DNA from: an uncultured Acidobacteriota bacterium
GTDB lineage: Bacteria; Acidobacteriota; Vicinamibacteria; Vicinamibacterales; UBA8438
Direction: 5' to 3'
NCBI GenBank assembly: GCA_913043805.1
Contig: CAJWMX010000210.1
Span: 1-5,773, forward strand
Length of the DNA: 5,773 nucleotides
The position numbers were made by a program, and so were the translations under genes. Of this stretch, positions 1-5,773 are shown piece by piece; position 1 is the stretch's first letter; the number at the start of each line of letters is the position of its first letter. The notes under the pieces are model-generated. The model saw only the letters and a list, made by a program, of their open reading frames with translations, did not search any database and had not been told where the DNA came from.

Positions 1-882
1 CCCGCCGACAGAAGCGCCCCGCCGATCAGGAGCGCCACGTCTGTCCCGTAGGACGCGAGCATCTCCTCCACCCGCTCGAGAGCCATCCCTCCCGCGGGCA
101 CTGACAGGCAGCCAGTGGCGACCAGGGACGCCACCCAGGGCGGGATGCGCCATGAAGATCACATCCGGGTGTTCCCGCACCAGAGTGTGGAACGCCGGGA
201 CGCCGATCACCATCGGCGCCACCAACGCACCGCGAATGCCGTGATCGGCCGCGATACGCAGCTGTCGCCGCAGCTGGTCGAGGTTGCCAGACAGACTTGG
301 AAAGTAACGATCGATTGCCCCCAGCGGAGCAAGTCGAGCGGCCGCGGCCTCGACCCGAGCGGCGAAGGGGGCAACCTGCTGATCGGCCAGACCGTGGTCG
401 TCCTTGATGAGATCGATGCCGCCTTCGGCCAGGCGACCGGCGAGGTCGCCCAGCGCGTCGGCCGGCAGGACTTGAGGCTTGAGTGCGGACGCGGTCAGGG
501 CGCGCCCATGGGCACCCAGTCTGGCGCGGATCCCATCCACGCCGTGCCCGGGTCATCCGAACGCCCGACGAAACTCTTCAGGCAGTTCCAGATCGACGAG
601 CTCGACGTCGCCCAGGATCGACGCATTGCCGAACAGCATGTTCATCAACTGCCCGGCTTCGAGGCCCGTGGTCTCGATCGCCAGCCCCACCCGAACCAGG
701 TAGTATCCGCGGCCAGCAGGGTCGACCTCCTCGACCTGCCCGACGACCACACGCGCGTCGGAGATCGCCTCGACGGGCATCTCGACGCTCTACTCGACGG
801 CGAGCGCACGGGCACGCGCGTCGACCGTCGACGCCGTCGCAGCAACGCGGTAGATGGCAGTGAAGCGAGGAGTCGTCGGCAC
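1..882 (-). pseudogene. RuBisCO-like protein (form IV RLP), broken; 3' end off the window
   Basis: Read on the minus strand from a GTG at 882, the frame gives a typical RLP N-terminus (PRFTAIYRV, then ARALAVE-stop-SVEMP). It continues with GQLMNMLFGNASILGDVELVDLE (split here: GQLMNMLFGN, ASILGDVELVDLE), LTASALKPQ (Lys near codon 135, codon 480-478), GGIDLIKDDHGLADQ (Lys near codon 160, codon 405-403) and FMAHPALGG (His codon 147-145). In catalytic RuBisCO the KDDE motif ends in Glu; here it is KDDH and the KPK motif is KPQ, so this is a RuBisCO-like protein and not a CO2-fixing enzyme. Some RLPs act as enolases, isomerases or decarboxylases in sulfur salvage or sugar-acid catabolism; the substrate here cannot be told. 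Lesions: TAG at 792-790 where relatives have Gln (CAG to TAG); TGA at 555-553 in the AF-x-GP segment; and a frame change near 100-135, after which codons 98-3 read VPAGGMALERVEEML and DVALLIGGALLSAG. The loop-6 segment expected between HPALGG and PAGGM is missing (about 30-35 codons). Codon use resembles the neighbours. Confidence 0.85.
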
Positions 883-896
883 CGCTCCGGAACGGG

Positions 897-2321
897 TCAG
901 GGTGCGACCAACTTGTACACCCAGCCGTCGCCCTTGGTGACGAGGTAGAGCTCGCCGTCCGAGTCGATCCCCACGCGCAGGTCCACCCGGTTGCCCGGCC
1001 CGTAGGTGTTCGGGAACCCGGCCACGTCCACCAAGTCTCGCTCCTGCCCATCGAACACGAGGCGGACCTCGGTGATCTCGTTCAACCCGTCAGGATCGAG
1101 GTTGTCGGCATCAATCGCCAGCAGCCGCCCGCGCGGAAACTCGGCGAAGACAAACTTGCCCTGCAGCGCCGGAATCGCGCTGCCGCGGTAGACATAGCCT
1201 CCGCCGACCGCGGCGCCGTCGTCGTGGTCATACTGCGCGATCGGATCCACGAGATCGGCGTCGGACTCCTGACGCGGATACACCGGCCCCGGACCGCGTC
1301 CCACCGCATACCCGCTCGAGAAGGTCCCCTCGCGGAGGCGCCAGCCGTAGTTGGCTCCCGCGCGTCCGAGATTGATCTCCTCTATCTGGTTCTGCCCGAT
1401 GTCACCGATGAACATCTTGCCGTCGGTGTCCCACGAGAAGTGCTGCGGGTGACGGAGCCCGGACGCCCAGATCTCAGGCGCCATGCCGGCCTGTCCCACG
1501 AACGGATTGTCCGAGGGGATGCCGTAGCCACGTCCGGCCTCGCCTCCGAGCGGATCGATCCGGATGATGGCCGCCTGCGGCACCTCCAGGGACTGACCGA
1601 AGTCGCGGGGGTCATGCGCGGCGCCACCGTCACCGAGGCAGACATACAGCATGCCGAAGTCGGCCGAGCCTGGCGCGGCGTTCGGATTGAAGGCGAGCGT
1701 GCCGATGTTGTGGTTCGGGGCGAACTGGCCAATGCGGAACACCTCGCGAGAGGTGCCACTGAACTCGTCCGCGGCCGGATCGGTCGCGGTGAACTCGAGG
1801 ATCACACTCTCGTGACTCTCGGCATCATCGTCGAGATAGTCGGCCACGCCGGTCGCCGACCCCGCGCTGTAGGCGGCGTAGAGCTTTCCGTAGCCGGGCG
1901 CCCCCTCTTCGGCGAACTGCGGGTGGAACGTGACACTGACGAGACCAGACTCGTTCGGGAACATCGAGTCGTCGAAGCCGATGTCCATGGTGCGCATGTC
2001 CATGAACTCCGTCGGCGCCCGCCCGCTCTCATCGGTGATGTAGAGCACGCCGCGCAGGTCGTTCACGACGAGCCGTCCCGAACCGTCCGGGATCGGCACG
2101 AGATACTGCAGCCGCGCATAGGCCGGGTTGGTCGAGGCGGACTCGTCGTTCGACTCGATAGTCCGCGGGAAGCGGACGAACGGCTCGACCCCGACGACGA
2201 GGTCACCTTTCTGGATGGCCTCTGGAATCGGATCTTCGAGCGGCCGGGGCTGAGCCAGCGCCGCTGGCGCGAGGCCGAGGCCGAGTATGGTTGTCAGCGA
2301 GACTTCCTTCACATAGCGCAT
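897..2321 (-). CDS. Secreted PQQ-dependent glucose/sorbosone dehydrogenase-type oxidoreductase
   Basis: This is a six-bladed beta-propeller of the GSDH family (soluble aldose-sugar dehydrogenases), 474 residues, expected to oxidise sugars or related alcohols with bound PQQ in the periplasm. The chosen ATG at 2321-2319 gives a clean signal peptide: MRYVKEV, a hydrophobic run, then PAALA before Gln24. The open frame extends upstream to 2447, but that part precedes the signal peptide and overlaps the divergent SDR gene. Family landmarks, numbered from this start: GLVSVTFHPQF at 126-136; NHNIGTLAF around 203-211, whose His204 matches the catalytic-base position of soluble glucose dehydrogenase; LGDGG 229-233; SGLRHPQ around 287-293 with the conserved Arg; GDIGQNQIEEIN 306-317; NYGW 324-327 followed by REG; GGGYVYRG 373-380. 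The last blade ends GDGWVYKLVAP before TGA. The RuBisCO-like gene starts 14 bases downstream, suggesting co-transcription. Actual substrate and PQQ use are family inference. Confidence 0.9.
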   Translation of the reverse strand: MRYVKEVSLTTILGLGLAPAALAQPRPLEDPIPEAIQKGDLVVGVEPFVRFPRTIESNDESASTNPAYARLQYLVPIPDGSGRLVVNDLRGVLYITDESGRAPTEFMDMRTMDIGFDDSMFPNESGLVSVTFHPQFAEEGAPGYGKLYAAYSAGSATGVADYLDDDAESHESVILEFTATDPAADEFSGTSREVFRIGQFAPNHNIGTLAFNPNAAPGSADFGMLYVCLGDGGAAHDPRDFGQSLEVPQAAIIRIDPLGGEAGRGYGIPSDNPFVGQAGMAPEIWASGLRHPQHFSWDTDGKMFIGDIGQNQIEEINLGRAGANYGWRLREGTFSSGYAVGRGPGPVYPRQESDADLVDPIAQYDHDDGAAVGGGYVYRGSAIPALQGKFVFAEFPRGRLLAIDADNLDPDGLNEITEVRLVFDGQERDLVDVAGFPNTYGPGNRVDLRVGIDSDGELYLVTKGDGWVYKLVAP

Positions 2322-2361
2322 CCAGAGAGTATCGCCCAGGCCAGGAAGTGGGATCCAGCAG
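2322..2361. promoter_or_regulatory. Divergent gap between sugar dehydrogenase and SDR
   Basis: Only 40 bases separate the two divergent start codons, so both promoters must lie here or inside the 5' end of the opposite gene. On the plus strand, purine-rich AGGAAG at 2343-2348 and GGGA at 2350-2353 precede the ATG at 2362; the second has the better spacing (8 bases) for a ribosome binding site. On the minus strand only a weak CTCTGG precedes the ATG at 2321. I see no clear -10/-35 pair or operator. Confidence 0.3.
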
Positions 2362-3342
2362 ATGACCAGAGAGAGGCGGTGGACCGCCGACAACATACCG
2401 GACCAGACCGGCCGCGTCGCGATCGTGACCGGCGCCAACACCGGCATTGGCTACGAGACCGCACGGGCCCTGGCCCATCATGGCGCGACCGTGACGCTCG
2501 CCTGCAGGAGCCGCGAAAAAGGCGAGGCCGCAACCCAGCGCATCGTTGGCGAATCGCCCGCCGGCGCTGTCGCCTTCGCCCACCTCGATCTCTCGGATCT
2601 CGACGGGGTGGGCCGGTTCGCGGCCGAGTATGCGTCGTCTCGCGGCCGACTCGATCTACTGGTGAACAATGCCGGAGTGATGGTCCCCCCCGAGAGCAGG
2701 ACCGCGCAGGGCTTCGAGCTGCAGTTCGGCGTGAACCATCTCGGCCACTTCGCGCTGACAAACCGGCTGCTGCCGCTGCTGCACGCGACGACCGGCAGTC
2801 GGGTCGTCTCGGTCTCGAGTGTCGCCCACCGGATGGGCAAGATGACCTTCGACGATCTCGACTTCACCCCCCGCGGCTACGACGCCTGGGCCGCCTATGG
2901 CCAGAGCAAGCTGGCCAACTTGTTGTTCACCTTCGAACTCCAGCGGAAGCTGTCGGCCGACGGCTCCGACATCATCGCCACCGCCGCACACCCGGGCTGG
3001 ACCGGAACGGACCTCCAACGGACCTCTCTCGCGGCCCGGATCGGAAACGTGCTCTTTTCGATGAAGCCACCACAGGGCGCTCTGCCCACGCTGCGCGCGG
3101 CAACCGACCCGATGGCGAAGGGCGGCGACTACTACGGGCCGGACGGTGTGGGAGAAATGCGAGGGTATCCCGTCAAGGTCGGCACGACGGATGCCGCGCG
3201 GAACGAGGCGGATGCGGCCCGACTGTGGCAGGTCAGCGAGGAGCTGACCCATGTCCGCTATGTCTCGGCCACCTGCCCCCTCAGCCGTCCGGCTAGCGGC
3301 GGGCGCGCTGAAGCTCAAGCCAGGACCGGAGCATCTGGGTGA
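2362..3342 (+). CDS. Short-chain dehydrogenase/reductase, retinol dehydrogenase/protochlorophyllide reductase-like
   Basis: This 326-residue classical SDR has a Rossmann fold and uses NAD(P)H to interconvert an alcohol and a carbonyl. The start fits the subfamily, which begins with a short WTADNIPDQTGR-type leader before the first strand. Seen motifs: TGANTGIG at 23-30 (dinucleotide binding); ACRSR 47-51, with Arg after the second strand favouring NADP(H); LDLSD 75-79 (adenine-ring Asp); NNAGV 102-106; VNHLGHF 124-130; VSSVAH around 151-156 with the catalytic Ser; YGQSK 179-183 with catalytic Tyr179 and Lys183; HPGWTGTDL 210-218. The family body normally ends near EELTHVRY (residue 300); here about 26 further residues rich in Ala, Gly, Arg and Ser follow before TGA, overlapping the 3' end of the opposite-strand hydrolase remnant. 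All active-site residues are present, so the enzyme should be functional. Substrate unknown; calling it a retinol dehydrogenase reflects similarity only. Confidence 0.9.
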   Translation: MTRERRWTADNIPDQTGRVAIVTGANTGIGYETARALAHHGATVTLACRSREKGEAATQRIVGESPAGAVAFAHLDLSDLDGVGRFAAEYASSRGRLDLLVNNAGVMVPPESRTAQGFELQFGVNHLGHFALTNRLLPLLHATTGSRVVSVSSVAHRMGKMTFDDLDFTPRGYDAWAAYGQSKLANLLFTFELQRKLSADGSDIIATAAHPGWTGTDLQRTSLAARIGNVLFSMKPPQGALPTLRAATDPMAKGGDYYGPDGVGEMRGYPVKVGTTDAARNEADAARLWQVSEELTHVRYVSATCPLSRPASGGRAEAQARTGASG

Positions 3343-3526
3343 CGAAGGCAACGTCGCCCGTGTTCTGCGAGTTGTGCCCTACGCCAGGCAGGGTCACCAG
3401 GGTGAGGTCCTGGCCCATCAGGTCCCAGGTGCCGTTCAGCGACTCATTGACGTAGGCGCGGTCCTCGAGTCCGTGGAACTCGAGGACGGGCATCTCGATC
3501 GGCACGATCGGCGACTCGTCGACGAG
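3293..3526 (-). pseudogene. Alpha/beta-hydrolase, C-terminal remnant
   Basis: On the minus strand the last 70-75 codons before TAG (3295-3293) read as the end of an epoxide-hydrolase-like alpha/beta-hydrolase: IEMPVLEFHGLEDRAYV, LNGTWD, DLTLVTLPGVGHNSQ, then FVTQMLRSWLE. The acid of the catalytic triad fits the Asp in GLED (codon 3463-3461) and the base fits His in PGVGH (codon 3376-3374). The nucleophile-elbow Ser or Asp, oxyanion loop and lid, which should occupy about 200 preceding residues, are absent. The frame stays open leftwards in the protein to about 3904, but that stretch is the antisense of the neighbouring barrel gene and has no hydrolase character. Similarity starts at about 3514-3526, where the palindromic junction lies. 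Without its nucleophile the fragment cannot be a working hydrolase. The gene is convergent with the SDR, overlapping it by about 50 bases. Confidence 0.8.
3515..3526. repeat. 12-base perfect palindrome at a gene-remnant junction
   Basis: CTCGTCGACGAG is its own reverse complement, so both strands read Leu-Val-Asp-Glu across it (LVDESP on minus, LVDETR on plus). It sits where recognisable hydrolase sequence on the minus strand stops and recognisable barrel-gene sequence on the plus strand starts. It may be the join point of a deletion. Short GTCGAC-centred palindromes are not rare in GC-rich DNA, so coincidence is possible. Confidence 0.45.
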
Positions 3527-4480
3527 ACACGGGGTGCGGTCGCCAACGCCCTCCAGTTCGGGCTGGCACGCTATCTGGCCGGCACACCCCTCGAGGCTCA
3601 GCTCGAGCTGGTGCCCACCGGTGATGTGGAAACGTCCGCGGCTGAACCCGAGGACGATCCGTAGGACTTCTGGGTGTTCAACGCCAGCGTCAGCGGCGAC
3701 TACGAGTCGGAAGCGCTCAGTTCGGGACAGTTTCTCTTTGGCTCGTTCGCGGCCGACCGCACGACCGAGGACTGGGACATCGCAATCGGGCTGAGCACGT
3801 CTCACAGCCGGGATCGCTTCGAGTTCGAGGACGGCGGCGAGTTCACCAGCACCAGCGAGTCTCTCGACCTGACCGGCACGGTGGTCGGCGCCCTGGCCGA
3901 CCACTGGTCATGGGCCGCCGGGGGCAGCGTGACCAGATCGACGTTCCTGAATCAGGACCTGACGGTACGCTTCGCGCCGGGCCTCGAATACAACGTCTTC
4001 CGCTACGACGAGTCGAACCGCCGGCAGCTGACGATCGCCTACGCGCTCGGCGTGAACCGCTTCCGCTACGAACAGCCCTCCATCTTCGGCGAAACGACGG
4101 AAACCCGCCTGGACGGCACGCTGACCGTCTCGCTCGATCTGACCCAGCCCTGGGGACGCAGTGGGCTCGCCCTCGAAGCCGCGCAGTTCCTCGACGACCC
4201 GGGTCAGAACCGGGTCGTGGCGTTCGGTGATCTGGGACTGCGGCTGTTCCGGGGAGTCTCGCTCGAGGTCTACGGAAGCGCGTCGAGGATCCGTGATCAG
4301 ATCTTCCTCCCGGCGGCCGGCTTGACCGCCGAGGAAGTACTCGTCGAGCTCCGTCAACAACGAACCGGCTTCCAGCTGAGCCTGTCGGTCGGCGTGAGCT
4401 TCACCGTTGGCTCGATCTACAACAACGTGGTGAACTCCAGTTTCCGCGGCGCCGCGGGAGGACTGCTTCGCCGGTTCTAG
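3515..4480 (+). pseudogene. Outer-membrane beta-barrel protein, 5'-truncated and interrupted by TAG
   Basis: The plus frame from the palindrome reads LVDETRGAVANALQFGLARYLAGTP, broken here as DETRGAVANALQFGL and ARYLAGTP, then a short acidic linker ending EPEDDP. A TAG at 3662-3664 follows, and the same frame resumes DFWVFNASVSGDYESE to the TAG at 4478-4480. After the linker the chain shows alternating polar/hydrophobic barrel strands (for example FGSFAADRTTEDWDIAIGL; FAPGLEYNVFRYDESNRRQL; LGLRLFRGVSLEVYGSASR), a conserved-looking GSIYNNVVNS near the end and a terminal Phe, as in proteins inserted by the BAM machinery. I recall similar proteins in Acidobacteriota-type genomes as hypothetical barrels with a W in a DPW-x-x-W linker, which makes the TAG a likely TGG-to-TAG change. 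No signal peptide or start codon remains upstream: the sequence before 3515 is antisense of the hydrolase remnant. A GTG at 3674 could restart translation of the barrel part, but without an export signal. Confidence 0.75.
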
Positions 4481-4488
4481 TACTTCCA

Positions 4489-4504
4489 TTGGGCTTCGCC
4501 CCAA
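4489..4504. terminator. Small hairpin after the barrel gene
   Basis: TTGGG and CCCAA form a 5-base-pair stem around the loop CTTCGC (with an extra C), 9 bases past the barrel stop and in the 59-base gap between convergent genes. There is no following T-run on either strand, so intrinsic termination is only suggested by position. Confidence 0.3.
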
Positions 4505-4510
4505 ACCCCA

Positions 4511-4525
4511 CGCGCACCGTGCGCG
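4511..4525. terminator. GC-rich hairpin in convergent gap, possible bidirectional terminator
   Basis: CGCGCACCGTGCGCG is an inverted repeat (CGCGCA/TGCGCG around a CCG loop, or seven pairs around one C). It lies between the convergent 3' ends of the barrel remnant and the amidohydrolase, 15 bases past the amidohydrolase stop. It could work in both directions, but it lacks a U-tract. Confidence 0.35.
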
Positions 4526-4539
4526 CCCGATCAACAGGT

Positions 4540-5773
4540 CTACCGGGTCCAGTCGGCCCGCAAGGCCTCGCGGTCGACCTGGACACCCCGCAGGTAGACG
4601 TCGGTGATCTGCCGGCTGTTCATGATGTCGTCGAGCGGGTTGGCGTCGAGCACCACGAAGTCGGCGCTACGGCCGGTTTCGAGGGTTCCGGTCTGGTCGA
4701 GCCCAAAGGCGCTCGCCGCCCGGATGGTCGACGCGACGATCGCCTCCGACGGCGTCATCCCCAGCTCGACGAACAGTTCGATCTCGAGATGGTCTGCGTA
4801 GCCGAAGAAGTCGCCTACCGCTCCGGCATCAGTACCCAGGATGATGTGGTCGCGCAGGCGCAGAAAGTTGTCGGCGATCACGCGCGCCCGCTCCTCGGCC
4901 GCGGCGCTCCTGGGCTGGGTCGGGTCGGGGCCGCCAGCGGCCGCCTCGCCCAGCATCGTCACCACCCGCTCGGGCACCTGTTCTTGGAAGAACGGGTCGT
5001 CGAACACCGGACGGCGGTACGGCTCGCCGCGGGTCACCATTCCGAGCGTGGGCACGATATAGACGTTGCGTGCCACCACCATCGCCAGATACTCGTCGTC
5101 GACGTCGGTGTCGTACGGCATGTGGATGAACCGCCGGACACCGGCTTCGACTAACCGCTTGTGGTCCTCGAGCGTGGTGGCGTGGGCAATGACCCTGATG
5201 TCGCGCACCGCGGCTTCGTCAATGATGGCCGTGTAGATCTCGGGCGGGAGCATCACCTCGGCGCCACGCCGGCGGTCGCGGGCGTCGACCCAGATCTTCA
5301 GAATGCCAACGCCTCGGTCGGCCAACCGCCGCACCGCCGCCCGGCCCTCTTCCGGCGCCGTGACCTCGTTCACGCCCCACCACCCGGCATCGTCGGTGAA
5401 CCGCGGGTTGGGCCCGCCGCCTGGTGTGCCCAGGCCGGGCGACACGAGGTAGCGGGCTCCGTCGACTTCGCCGACCCACTGGGCCTGCCGGACCTCGAGC
5501 GCGATCTCCTCGATGTCGCTGCCCGTGGAGATGATGGTCCCCACCCCGTAGTAGGCGTGACGATCGAGGTGGTCGATGAGGTTGTCGCGCGTGAACTGCT
5601 CCGAGCCCCAGCGCTCGTAGGCTTCCCAGCCGAGGTGGGCGTGGGTGTTGACCAGGGCCGGCATCACTGTCTTGCCGGACAGGTCGACGAGCCTCGCGTC
5701 GGGCGGGACGACCACTTCGCCGACATCGCCGACCTCGACGATGCGGTCGTCGCGCACGAGCAGCGCCCCCTCG
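4540..5773 (-). CDS. Amidohydrolase-superfamily protein (imidazolonepropionase/prolidase-like), N-terminus off the window
   Basis: This is a metal-dependent TIM-barrel hydrolase of the amidohydrolase (PF01979-type) group, which cleaves cyclic amides, dipeptides or related C-N bonds. The frame stays open to the right edge (EGALLVRDDRIVEVG), so the GTG at 5757 is not a convincing start; the N-terminal beta-sandwich and any signal peptide lie outside. Counting from that GTG: the metal-binding HAH at 39-41 in MPALVNTHAHLG; Lys154 in GILKIWVD, at the usual bridging-lysine position; His192 in VIAHATT; His212 in FIHMPYD; Asp310 in IILGTDAG, the catalytic Asp. The C-terminus returns to the sandwich domain with GTLETGRSADFVVLDANPLDDI and VYLRGVQVDR, typical of the family, and ends at TAG (4542-4540). 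All metal ligands are present, so it looks functional. It is convergent with the barrel remnant. The substrate cannot be assigned; relatives act on varied substrates and are often exported. Confidence 0.88.
   Translation of the reverse strand, partial: EGALLVRDDRIVEVGDVGEVVVPPDARLVDLSGKTVMPALVNTHAHLGWEAYERWGSEQFTRDNLIDHLDRHAYYGVGTIISTGSDIEEIALEVRQAQWVGEVDGARYLVSPGLGTPGGGPNPRFTDDAGWWGVNEVTAPEEGRAAVRRLADRGVGILKIWVDARDRRRGAEVMLPPEIYTAIIDEAAVRDIRVIAHATTLEDHKRLVEAGVRRFIHMPYDTDVDDEYLAMVVARNVYIVPTLGMVTRGEPYRRPVFDDPFFQEQVPERVVTMLGEAAAGGPDPTQPRSAAAEERARVIADNFLRLRDHIILGTDAGAVGDFFGYADHLEIELFVELGMTPSEAIVASTIRAASAFGLDQTGTLETGRSADFVVLDANPLDDIMNSRQITDVYLRGVQVDREALRADWTR

Noticed and set aside
26..556. A 176-codon minus-strand frame starting at 556
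   Set aside because: It is one frame off from the RuBisCO-like reading; its Arg/Gly/Ser-rich product has no RLP motifs.
553..792. TAG or TGA recoding (readthrough, selenocysteine, amber-decoding genome)
   Set aside because: The expected residues differ (Gln and possibly Gly in the RLP, Trp in the barrel gene), TAG ends three genes here and TGA ends two, and the RLP also has a frameshift/deletion. Nonsense mutation is simpler.
115..948. A 277-codon plus-strand frame over the left end
   Set aside because: It is antisense to the RuBisCO-like remnant, whose minus-strand reading matches a known family motif by motif.
2322..2447. Starting the sugar dehydrogenase at 2447
   Set aside because: That start adds 42 residues ahead of a clear signal peptide and would overlap the start of the divergent SDR; the ATG at 2321 fits the family and the signal peptide.
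1224..3296. A 690-codon open plus-strand frame with no stop for 2 kb
   Set aside because: Its first half is antisense to the sugar dehydrogenase and its second half is another frame of the SDR gene. The product is Arg-rich and shows no domain character, as expected for a shadow frame in GC-rich DNA.
3527..3904. Extending the hydrolase as a 203-codon protein from 3904
   Set aside because: The part before about residue 127 is antisense of the barrel gene and carries no hydrolase fold motifs; only the C-terminal portion is recognisable.

Overview
This is a GC-rich (clearly above 60% by eye), densely packed bacterial window. It carries a secreted PQQ-type sugar dehydrogenase, a short-chain dehydrogenase, a metal-dependent amidohydrolase and an outer-membrane beta-barrel remnant whose chain ends in Phe, so the host is a diderm. 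The mix of secreted dehydrogenases, amidohydrolases and this type of barrel protein suggests an environmental group such as Acidobacteriota or Gemmatimonadota. That placement is an inference and is not proven by the sequence.

Layout from left to right. Positions 1-882 (minus) hold a RuBisCO-like protein (form IV) that is broken: a TAG at 792-790, a TGA at 555-553, and a frameshift with loss of roughly 30-35 codons near 100-135. It also runs off the left edge. Positions 897-2321 (minus) hold an intact, exported glucose/sorbosone dehydrogenase, whose stop lies 14 bases before the RuBisCO-like start, so the two look like one transcription unit. Positions 2362-3342 (plus) hold an intact retinol-dehydrogenase-like SDR, divergent from the sugar dehydrogenase across a 40-base gap. 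Its last codons overlap the end of a convergent alpha/beta-hydrolase remnant (about 3293-3526, minus) that keeps only the C-terminal part of the fold. The remnant abuts, head to head, a beta-barrel gene on the plus strand (about 3515-4480) that has also lost its 5' part and has an in-frame TAG at 3662-3664. The two broken ends meet at a perfect 12-base palindrome. Positions 4540-5773 (minus) hold an amidohydrolase, intact as far as seen, whose N-terminus lies beyond the right edge.

The main result is therefore a patch of gene decay: three remnants (RuBisCO-like protein, hydrolase, barrel protein) interleaved with three genes that look functional. TAG serves as the natural terminator of three genes here and TGA of two, so a recoded stop codon is a poor explanation for the in-frame stops. 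I see no RNA gene, CRISPR array, insertion sequence or transposase. I also see no convincing new multi-gene system. The dehydrogenases and amidohydrolase look like independent small-molecule catabolic enzymes, and only the sugar dehydrogenase and RuBisCO-like protein form a plausible functional pair.
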